This document shows positions 1 to 5,145 of a DNA stretch of 5,145 bases, in pieces. The stretch covers positions 1 through 5,145 of the forward strand of contig JAAXIA010000011.1 in NCBI GenBank assembly GCA_012270595.1, read 5' to 3'. The notes beneath the pieces are model-generated. The model worked only from the letters and a program-made list of their open reading frames with translations. It ran no database searches and was not told the origin of the DNA. Source of the DNA: Rhodanobacteraceae bacterium. Lineage in GTDB: Bacteria > Pseudomonadota > Gammaproteobacteria > Xanthomonadales > Rhodanobacteraceae. Each line of letters begins with the position of its first letter. Position 1 is the stretch's first letter. The translations under genes were made by a program, and so were the position numbers.

Positions 1-168
1 GCTTGGCAGCAATGGTTGGCTCACCAAACCATGCTGATTAACGAGAACCGCCTGAACCCACTTGATTCCGGGGCGCGCCGGTTCCTTGCCAGTGAAATGG
101 AAAAATTCCTCTTTGGCGGCGAGCTTTCTCCCGTACCCGGTTACATAGAACCGGGCTCGCCCTATTAA
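1..168 (+). CDS. C-terminal end of an upstream protein, possibly a zinc-dependent metalloprotease (5' end outside window)
   Basis: Frame 1 is open from the first base to a TAA at 166-168, giving 55 residues that begin AWQQWLAHQT and end IEPGSPY. The piece has a probable amphipathic helix (around LNPLDSGARRFLASEMEKFL) followed by a proline- and glycine-rich tail. No catalytic motif lies in this fragment. From memory, the arrangement of a helix ending in a 'Glu-x-x-x-Phe-Leu' type segment and then a Pro-rich tail ending in Pro-Gly-Ser-Pro resembles the C-termini of large DUF5117/DUF4953 zinc-dependent metalloproteases. That is a weak, unverified family guess; only the existence of a coding end is well supported. 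It is separated from the next gene by 110 bases and a possible terminator, so it is probably not part of the downstream operon. Confidence 0.65.
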   Translation, partial: AWQQWLAHQTMLINENRLNPLDSGARRFLASEMEKFLFGGELSPVPGYIEPGSPY

Positions 169-170
169 AT

Positions 171-207
171 CGTAGGCCAGACAAGAGTTCAGGACGCTAC
201 GTTTTTT
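171..207 (+). terminator. possible weak rho-independent terminator after the upstream gene
   Basis: CGTAG at 171-175 can pair with CTACG at 197-201. One further C-G pair (177 with 196) forms if G176 bulges out. A run of six T (202-207) follows directly. The stem is short and the loop long (about 18 bases), so it would be a poor intrinsic terminator. The position just after the stop codon at 168 and the T-run are what favour it. Confidence 0.25.
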
Positions 208-222
208 GCCGCTGGCTTTTTC

Positions 223-239
223 ACAACAAATCATGTTGT
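223..239. repeat. perfect 6-bp inverted repeat with 5-base spacer, possible operator
   Basis: ACAACA (223-228) and TGTTGT (234-239) are exact reverse complements separated by AATCA. The dyad lies about 40 bases before the start codon and overlaps the only -35-like hexamer (220-225), a position typical of repressor or activator binding sites. The arms are AT-rich, so it would make a weak RNA hairpin; binding of a dimeric regulator is the more plausible role. A 6-bp dyad can also arise by chance. Confidence 0.3.
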
Positions 240-265
240 CGTACGTTTAATATCAGCATCTTGTC

Positions 266-272
266 AAGGAGG
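266..272 (+). promoter_or_regulatory. strong Shine-Dalgarno site that fixes a TTG start
   Basis: AAGGAGG is a near-perfect anti-16S complement ending six bases before the TTG at 279-281. It lies inside the longer open frame that begins with TTG at 261, so that upstream TTG cannot be the start served by this site. The site therefore places initiation at 279. Confidence 0.85.
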
Positions 273-278
273 ATCCTT

Positions 279-1712
279 TTGATTAAAGAACCACTTGTAA
301 TTGATTTGGATGGTACCTTGACTTACGCCGACACGCTTTATGAGTCAGTCCTAAGACTCCTTAGAGACAGACCTTTTTCGGTACCTCGCATCCTCCCCCT
401 GCTGTTCAGGGGCAGGCCCTCTTTGAAGCAATACCTGGCCGCACAAACCACATTCAACCCCGAAACGCTTCCCTACAATAAAGTGCTGCTTGAATGGCTC
501 AAGCAGCAACGTGCTAACGGACGGCAACTGATTTTGTGCACGGCAGCGGACCACGCCATTGCGCAGTCCATTGCTGGACACTTAGGTATTTTTGATCAAA
601 TCATTGCCAGCGATGGTGTGGTAAACATGGCCGGAGAGCGCAAAGCTGAGGCTCTGGTAGCGCTCTTTAAACACGCCGGTTACGACTACGTCGGTAACTC
701 GGTTTATGATCTTCCTGTATGGTCACGTGGACGTAAGGCCGTCGTGGTAAACGCATCGCCCCGGTTGCTCAACAAGGCACGGCGTGTTGCAGCTGTTGAA
801 AAGGTCTTTCCCCGACCAGCTGGCGGTTTTGCGATATGGGCAAAAGTACTGCGCGTCCAGCAATGGCTCAAAAATATTCTCCTGTTTGTATCACTGCTTG
901 CCTCACATAATGTAACTAACAGATCGGCCTGGCTCATCCTTCTGCCTGCCTTTGCAGCTTTCAGTCTGTGTGCTTCATCGGTGTATATCACCAATGATTT
1001 ACTTGATCTTGAAAGTGACCGCCTGCATCCGCGCAAGCGATTACGGCCATTTGCTTCTGGAAAGGTTCCTGTATGGATCGGATTTGCGTTACTGCCTCTG
1101 CTTCTAGGCAGCAGCATGGGTCTGGCGGTGCTGGCAGGAGAGAAGTTTTTTTGCGTTCTGGCCGTCTATTCTATATTGACCAGTGCCTACTCGTTAGCAC
1201 TGAAACGGTGGATATTAATTGATTGCTTTACCCTGGCGCTTCTTTATACCTTGCGTATTATCGCTGGTGCGGAAGTCATTGGTAATGCGATTTCATTCTG
1301 GTTACTGGCTTTTTCCGTTTTTTTATTTCTCTCCCTTGCCTTTGTCAAACGCTATGCTGAACTGGAAGTCCAGTGTTTTAATGGAAAAAAGACAATCCAC
1401 GGTCGTGGCTACCAGACCAGTGACGCAGCCTTGATTCAAACCATGGGAATGGTGTCAGGCTATGCCTCCGTACTGGTGCTGGCACTCTATCTCAACAGTG
1501 ATCTGGTACTAAAACTGTATAAAACACCCTGGATAACCTGTGGTTATGTACTGGTTATGCTGTTCTGGATAAGCTGGGTATGGATGCAGGCTCATCGCGG
1601 CAACATGCATGACGATCCGCTTATTTTTGCAATCAAGGACCGCGTTAGTCTTTCTATAGCCGCTCTTCTAGCCGTTCTTCTTGTAATAAGCACAGCGAGT
1701 ATTTCATGGTAG
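279..1712 (+). CDS. HAD-phosphatase / UbiA-family prenyltransferase fusion, probable polyprenyl-phosphate phosphoribosyltransferase
   Basis: The protein is 477 residues from the TTG at 279; the in-frame TTG at 261 is rejected because AAGGAGG (266-272) lies between them. Residues about 1-180 form a haloacid-dehalogenase domain: motif I is D9-L-D11-G-T-L, the motif II Thr is T88 in LCTAA, and the motif IV region is VGNSVYD (N140, D144). Residues about 185-477 are a UbiA-type membrane prenyltransferase with about nine hydrophobic segments. Its first Asp-rich motif is N239-D240-x-x-D243-x-x-x-D247, followed by RLHPRKRLRPFASG, close to the mycobacterial Rv3806c pattern. The second conserved region is YSLALKRWILID (D315), and LSLAFVKRYAEL follows. 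The Rv3806c group transfers 5-phosphoribose from PRPP to polyprenyl phosphate in the inner membrane. The fused HAD domain may remove the 5-phosphate afterwards; this is inference. Its stop overlaps the DprE1-like gene by 7 bases, supporting this pathway over ubiquinone synthesis. Confidence 0.88.
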   Translation: MIKEPLVIDLDGTLTYADTLYESVLRLLRDRPFSVPRILPLLFRGRPSLKQYLAAQTTFNPETLPYNKVLLEWLKQQRANGRQLILCTAADHAIAQSIAGHLGIFDQIIASDGVVNMAGERKAEALVALFKHAGYDYVGNSVYDLPVWSRGRKAVVVNASPRLLNKARRVAAVEKVFPRPAGGFAIWAKVLRVQQWLKNILLFVSLLASHNVTNRSAWLILLPAFAAFSLCASSVYITNDLLDLESDRLHPRKRLRPFASGKVPVWIGFALLPLLLGSSMGLAVLAGEKFFCVLAVYSILTSAYSLALKRWILIDCFTLALLYTLRIIAGAEVIGNAISFWLLAFSVFLFLSLAFVKRYAELEVQCFNGKKTIHGRGYQTSDAALIQTMGMVSGYASVLVLALYLNSDLVLKLYKTPWITCGYVLVMLFWISWVWMQAHRGNMHDDPLIFAIKDRVSLSIAALLAVLLVISTASISW

Positions 1713-3022
1713 CAGTACATTCATGGGGGCGGTTGTCAAACCAGGAACACCGTGTGACGATGCTGGGAGATCGTAGCCAGGCAGGCACGTGTGTAAAAAA
1801 TACAGCGCCTGGTCTGGCCTATGGCATGGGGTGCAGCTACGGCGATGCCTGCCTTAATCCACAAGGAACACTTTGGTTAACGACCAATCTCAATCGCTTT
1901 ATCGCTTTCGATGGAAAAAGCGGACGTTTACGCTGTGAGGCCGGAGTTTTATTACGCGATATTCAGCAGCTTATGGTTCCGCGTGGCTGGATGTTACCCG
2001 TTAGCCCAGGCACCCAGCTCATTACCGTGGGTGGCGCCATTTCCAACGATGTCCACGGCAAAAACCATCACGTTGAAGGCTCCTTTGGCGATCACATTAT
2101 AAAACTTAGCCTTGTCCGCACCGATGGAGAAACCATTCATTGTGGCCCTGAAGAGCGATCTGAATGGTTTGCTGCCACCGTGGGAGGTGTGGGACTTACC
2201 GGTGTTATTACGACAGCTGAACTCCAGCTTCGCCCAGTAGCCGGACCATGGATTCATACCGAAACCATTCCCTACAGGCAGCTCAGTGAGTTTATTGAGC
2301 TTGCTGATCGCTCCGAAGCACAGTGGGAATACACGGTGGCGTGGATCGACTGCCTTGCGAAAAACAAGGCTCGCGGACTATTTACACGCGGCAGTCATGT
2401 CCATGAAAAAGAGTGCGCCAATGAAAAACCACGTGCCCTTACCCCCATCCGAAGCTTTAATTTTCCTGTTATGCCACCCTTCTCCATGGTTAACCGTCTT
2501 AGTTTGCGTCTCTTTAACATGGGCTATTACCATCTAAAAAAATTAAAATCGGGTGAAAAGATAAGCCATTACGAGCCTTTTTTCTATCCTTTGGATAAAA
2601 TACATAACTGGTCCCGTATGTATGGTCGCAAGGGTTTTTTTCAGTATCAGAGCGTGGTCCCGCGGGACAGTGGCTATGACGTAACTCGGGCTATGCTGAA
2701 AGCAATCAGCCAATCACATGAGGGTTCTTTTCTGGCCATACTCAAAACCTTCGGTAACCGTCAAAGCCTTGGAATGCTTGGTTTTCCAGCACCCGGAATT
2801 ACCCTGGCGCTCGACTTTCCCAACCACGGGGCGCGTACAGAAAAACTGTTTAAACGTCTGGATGCGATCGTACGCGAGGCAAAGGGCCGACTGTATCTGG
2901 CCAAAGATGCGCGCATGCCCAGGGCAATGTTTGAAACAGGCTACCCCAAATTTCATGATTTCATGCTATACCGTGATCCTGGCATCAGCTCATCTCTTTC
3001 ACGTCGCCTGATGGGAAGTTAA
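1706..3022 (+). CDS. dprE1: DprE1-like FAD-dependent polyprenylphosphoryl-ribose 2'-oxidase
   Basis: The protein is 438 residues, slightly shorter than mycobacterial DprE1 (about 461). It belongs to the VAO/PCMH flavoprotein family: an FAD-binding domain at about 10-178 and a substrate-binding cap after that. The FAD-loop motif is YGMGCSYGDACLN (39-51). PVSPGTQLITVGGAISNDVH (98-117), followed by GKNHHVEGSFGDH, matches DprE1 almost residue for residue, and so does AATVGGVGLTG (156-166). H117 and K119 correspond to H132 and K134 of M. tuberculosis DprE1, and K400 in YLAKDAR to K418. The position of C387, the benzothiazinone target, is A368 in LALDFP. The enzyme oxidises the 2'-hydroxyl of lipid-linked ribofuranose and hands the keto product to the next gene's enzyme. 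No signal peptide is seen; in mycobacteria the active site is thought to lie in or near the periplasm. The ATG at 1706 overlaps the upstream stop by 7 bases with only a weak AGCGAG before it, suggesting translational coupling. Confidence 0.92.
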   Translation: MVAVHSWGRLSNQEHRVTMLGDRSQAGTCVKNTAPGLAYGMGCSYGDACLNPQGTLWLTTNLNRFIAFDGKSGRLRCEAGVLLRDIQQLMVPRGWMLPVSPGTQLITVGGAISNDVHGKNHHVEGSFGDHIIKLSLVRTDGETIHCGPEERSEWFAATVGGVGLTGVITTAELQLRPVAGPWIHTETIPYRQLSEFIELADRSEAQWEYTVAWIDCLAKNKARGLFTRGSHVHEKECANEKPRALTPIRSFNFPVMPPFSMVNRLSLRLFNMGYYHLKKLKSGEKISHYEPFFYPLDKIHNWSRMYGRKGFFQYQSVVPRDSGYDVTRAMLKAISQSHEGSFLAILKTFGNRQSLGMLGFPAPGITLALDFPNHGARTEKLFKRLDAIVREAKGRLYLAKDARMPRAMFETGYPKFHDFMLYRDPGISSSLSRRLMGS

Positions 3023-3775
3023 ATGACATCCAGAAAAAGAATTGTCATCGTTGGTGCAACTTCGGCTATCGCCAGACAGTGCGCCCGACTTTGGGTGAAA
3101 GATCACCCTTCCGATATTATCCTGCTCGGCAGAAACGAGGAGAAACTTGCTATTCTGGCGGCTGACCTCAAAGTACGTAGCCCGAAAACCAGGATACCAT
3201 GCATGCAGGCGGATTTTATCAATCCAGATCACATCCAGTCTGTGGTCAACCAGATCTATCAGGAAGGCCCGGTCACTATGGTACTGATCGCGCATGGCTT
3301 CCTTCCGCTTCAGAAACTCTGTCAAGAAAACCTGAACCTATGTCGGGAAGCCCTTGCTATTAATGCTCTTTCGCCTGTTCTTTTTGCTGAAGCCTTTGCC
3401 ACGCATATGCAAAAAGTGAATAAAGGAACACTTGCCGTCATTGGTTCCGTTGCTGGTGATCGCAGCAGAAAATCCAATTATGTATACGGAGCAGCCAAGG
3501 GTATGATTGAGCGCTATGTTCAGGGCTTGCAGCACCGTTTTTCCCATAGCCAGGTAAAAGTAATATTAATCAAACCTGGGCCTACTGACACCCCAATGAC
3601 GACGCACCTTAAAGAATCAGGCAGAAAAATGGCTGGCGTGGACCGGGTGGCCATGGATATGGTGCGCGGTATTGCACAGGGAAAACGTGTGATATACACA
3701 CCACGTATCTGGCGGTTCATCATGGGGGGCATTCGCCACCTTCCCTATTTTATCTTTAACAGGATGGATATTTGA
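3023..3775 (+). CDS. dprE2: DprE2-like short-chain dehydrogenase, polyprenylphosphoryl-2-keto-ribose reductase
   Basis: This 250-residue protein is a classical-size SDR. The nucleotide-binding loop is VGATSAIA (10-17) after the first beta strand IVIV. The acidic/Arg region LLGRNEEKL (34-42) ends beta-2 and suggests NADP(H) or NAD(H) binding. A112-I-N114 carries the structural Asn, S142 is in IGSVAGDRS, and the catalytic pair is Y155-G-A-A-K159. The KPGPTDTPM segment (184-192) is the usual post-catalytic loop. In the DprE1/DprE2 couple this enzyme reduces the 2-keto intermediate to give arabinofuranose, inverting C2. Its place directly after the DprE1-like gene, with its ATG abutting that gene's TAA with no gap, is the main reason for choosing DprE2 over a generic SDR. 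The hydrophobic C-terminal stretch (about 229-245) may mediate membrane association. The classical second and third glycines of the G-x-x-x-G-x-G loop are Ala here (A15, A17). Confidence 0.88.
   Translation: MTSRKRIVIVGATSAIARQCARLWVKDHPSDIILLGRNEEKLAILAADLKVRSPKTRIPCMQADFINPDHIQSVVNQIYQEGPVTMVLIAHGFLPLQKLCQENLNLCREALAINALSPVLFAEAFATHMQKVNKGTLAVIGSVAGDRSRKSNYVYGAAKGMIERYVQGLQHRFSHSQVKVILIKPGPTDTPMTTHLKESGRKMAGVDRVAMDMVRGIAQGKRVIYTPRIWRFIMGGIRHLPYFIFNRMDI
3761..3767 (+). promoter_or_regulatory. Shine-Dalgarno site for the membrane protein, inside the end of the SDR gene
   Basis: AGGATGG ends eight bases before the ATG at 3776 and is embedded in the last codons of the SDR gene. Stop and start are contiguous (TGA then ATG), so ribosomes finishing the SDR could re-initiate here. 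Confidence 0.5.
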
Positions 3776-5145
3776 ATGAAAGAACCCCAAAATCCGTTGA
3801 AAAACACGGAAAGGTTTTTCCTTTTATTTTTTCTTTCTGCTTTATTTTTTTGGGTACTTACCATCATTGGAGGATTTAGGGCTTATACGCCTGTGCCATT
3901 TTGGGATTCCTGGGACGCGGAAGTAGACTTTCTGAATAATATCCACTTGAGTAACTGGCATATCTTGTGGGCACGGCATAATGAGCACCGCATCGTTCTC
4001 ACGCGCCTGTTTTTTTTAATGGATCAATATGTGTTTGGTGGTTACAGCATCTTTCTGTTCACAGTCAACTATATGTTGCTGGCAGTGATTACCTGGCTGT
4101 TCTGGCGAGCCATGCGAGAGAATAATCCTGAAGACTATCATATTCCCGGGCTGTTTCTGGTGATATGGCTAAGCTCATGGTCACAGAGGGAAAACCTGTC
4201 CTGGGGTTTTCAGAGTCAATTTTTTCTGGCGCAGATTTTGCCACTTGCTGCTTTTATGATGTTACATAAAGAAGTAACGCGACCAAAAAGAAATTCTCTT
4301 TATTTTATCATTGCATGTACCTTGGGCATATTGTCGCTGGGCACCATGGCCAATGGCGTGCTGGCACTGCCACTGATGGCGGTTTATGCTATGGCGATGC
4401 GTCTTGGCTGGCGGCGGATACTAAGCCTGGGTGGATTAGCTACGCTTGGGGTCATTGCTTATTTCCATCATTATCATGCCATTCCCCATACCGGTCATTC
4501 TACCGGTCATTTTTTTACAGCCCTAAGAGATTGGCGTTTTATTTCATATATTATGCTTTATCTTGGTGCGCCATTTTTTTATATTTTTGGAAGTAAAGGC
4601 ATGACATTGCTGGCAGGTGCATTATTTCTTGGCAGTGCCGCTTATTTTGTCTGTGAACCAGCTGAAGAAATCCGTAAAAATTCTTTAAAAATGGCCATGC
4701 TCATATTTATTTTTTATGTGATTGGTACCGCTGTGGGCACAGCATGGGGAAGACTTAATTTTGGTCTTGATCAAGCCCTGTCCAGCCGTTATACGACACC
4801 TGTGCTTATGGCCTGGGCTGCCTGGTTTATTATTTTTCCGGCTTGTCGCCAAAAGCTCTATTTCGTACTGCTGGCACTTGTCATTGCGATGCTGCCTATG
4901 CAGATAAAGGCGCTACAATCAGAGCGTGAAAACCTGTTCGAACGTAGCGTCGCCGCCCTGGCTATAGATCTCGGAATCCAGGATCAAAAACAGATAGCTT
5001 ATGTTTATCCACATGCAGAACGAGCTATCCATATTGGCAACAAGGCATACCAAAAACATCTTTCAATCTTTGCCATGCCACTATACCAACATGCACGCAA
5101 CTTTATGGGGAAAAAATTAACTGGCCAGCGATTGAAAATATTGCG
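3776..5145 (+). CDS. polytopic membrane protein, probable GT-C type glycosyltransferase (3' end outside window)
   Basis: The frame stays open from the ATG at 3776 to the window edge: 456 complete codons plus two bases. A short charged N-terminus leads into a first membrane segment at about 13-33. A long loop carries PFWDSWDAE (41-49) and ARHNEHRIVLTR (66-77). About nine further hydrophobic segments follow (about 90-110, 124-136, 149-163, 175-207, 215-230, 254-272, 276-292, 303-322, 340-376), then a soluble region from about 378. This topology, with acidic and aromatic residues in the first loop and a C-terminal soluble part, is typical of GT-C glycosyltransferases that use polyprenyl-phosphate sugars on the periplasmic side. 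SWGFQSQFF (142-150) and SSRYTTPVL (336-344) are other probable conserved blocks. Following directly on three genes for lipid-linked arabinofuranose, it is a candidate arabinosyltransferase, functionally like TfpW or the Emb/Aft enzymes. Family assignment is by pattern, not search. A flippase-like or polymerase role is the main alternative. Sampled G+C is lower than in the preceding genes. Confidence 0.75.
   Translation, partial: MKEPQNPLKNTERFFLLFFLSALFFWVLTIIGGFRAYTPVPFWDSWDAEVDFLNNIHLSNWHILWARHNEHRIVLTRLFFLMDQYVFGGYSIFLFTVNYMLLAVITWLFWRAMRENNPEDYHIPGLFLVIWLSSWSQRENLSWGFQSQFFLAQILPLAAFMMLHKEVTRPKRNSLYFIIACTLGILSLGTMANGVLALPLMAVYAMAMRLGWRRILSLGGLATLGVIAYFHHYHAIPHTGHSTGHFFTALRDWRFISYIMLYLGAPFFYIFGSKGMTLLAGALFLGSAAYFVCEPAEEIRKNSLKMAMLIFIFYVIGTAVGTAWGRLNFGLDQALSSRYTTPVLMAWAAWFIIFPACRQKLYFVLLALVIAMLPMQIKALQSERENLFERSVAALAIDLGIQDQKQIAYVYPHAERAIHIGNKAYQKHLSIFAMPLYQHARNFMGKKLTGQRLKIL

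Larger units (their letters stand above)
169..278 (+). promoter_or_regulatory. intergenic region expected to hold the operon promoter
   Basis: This is the only non-coding stretch upstream of the four tightly packed genes, so the operon promoter is expected here or inside the upstream gene. A -35-like TTCACA lies at 220-225 (one mismatch to TTGACA). The best -10-like hexamer, TAATAT at 248-253, sits 22 bases further on, which is too far for a normal sigma-70 promoter. TACGTT at 242-247 has a 16-base spacing but matches poorly. No convincing promoter can be assigned by eye. Confidence 0.3.

Noticed and set aside
704..1117. Antisense open frame of 137 codons within the UbiA gene
   Set aside because: It lies wholly opposite a well-conserved coding frame (HAD motif IV and the UbiA Asp-rich motif), and its translation is Arg/Ser-rich with no recognisable domain.
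279..1712. Reading the first operon gene as ubiquinone-pathway UbiA (4-hydroxybenzoate polyprenyltransferase)
   Set aside because: The HAD fusion, the RLHPRKRLRPFASG context of the Asp-rich motif and the coupled DprE1/DprE2-like genes fit phosphoribosyl transfer to polyprenyl phosphate; canonical UbiA is about 290 residues without a HAD domain.
2999..3325. Antisense open frame of 108 codons over the DprE1-like/DprE2-like junction
   Set aside because: It is a shadow of two conserved coding regions, with no recognisable motif of its own.
4010..4017. Run of eight T in the glycosyltransferase-like gene as a phase-variation tract
   Set aside because: Runs of seven T occur several times in the window, including in other genes, and the codons here (Leu-Phe-Phe-Leu) fit a membrane-proximal sequence. 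Eight bases is short for a contingency tract.
4315..4596. + strand open frame of 93 codons inside the membrane protein gene
   Set aside because: The continuous frame from 3776 covers this stretch and has membrane-protein character; this is an out-of-frame shadow rich in Trp/Cys/Tyr.
4722..4907. + strand open frame of 61 codons inside the membrane protein gene
   Set aside because: It is another out-of-frame shadow of the same long gene, with no separate ribosome site noted.
1..5145. CRISPR array, tRNA, rRNA, insertion sequence or phage genes
   Set aside because: No regularly spaced repeats, no tRNA-like cloverleaf, no transposase motifs and no long terminal inverted repeats were seen; coding sequence fills nearly all of the window.

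Overview
The window is a stretch of Gram-negative type chromosome, all genes on the + strand. It has roughly 45-50% G+C by sampling, canonical Shine-Dalgarno sites and tightly packed genes. Gene content fits a proteobacterium, probably a gammaproteobacterium. I cannot name the genus from the sequence, and the lineage call is inference.

Layout. Positions 1-168 are the last 55 codons of an upstream gene. Positions 169-278 are a short intergenic region holding a possible weak terminator, a small perfect inverted repeat and a strong Shine-Dalgarno site. From 279 to the right edge runs one compact operon of four genes. They are a HAD-phosphatase/UbiA-prenyltransferase fusion (279-1712), a DprE1-like FAD oxidoreductase (1706-3022), a DprE2-like short-chain dehydrogenase (3023-3775), and a large polytopic membrane protein of probable GT-C type (3776 to beyond 5145). 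The junctions are a 7-base overlap, then 0 bases, then 0 bases, so the four genes are very probably co-transcribed and translationally coupled.

How they fit together. The first three genes match the mycobacterial route to polyprenyl-phospho-D-arabinofuranose. A UbiA-fold phosphoribosyltransferase moves 5-phosphoribose from PRPP to polyprenyl phosphate. A phosphatase removes the 5-phosphate; here the fused HAD domain is the obvious candidate. DprE1 oxidises the 2'-OH of the lipid-linked ribose and DprE2 reduces the keto intermediate to arabinose. The fourth gene is a good candidate for a membrane glycosyltransferase that uses this lipid-linked pentose. This resembles in concept the D-arabinofuranose system that modifies type IV pilins in some Pseudomonas aeruginosa strains (TfpW), but no pilin or other acceptor gene is visible here, so the target is unknown.

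The most notable points are the fused phosphatase/transferase, an alanine at the position of the benzothiazinone-target cysteine of DprE1, the TTG start that fixes the true N-terminus of the first operon gene, and the unassigned GT-C-like protein with its W-D-S-W-D / H-N-E-H-R signature and a histidine-rich loop.
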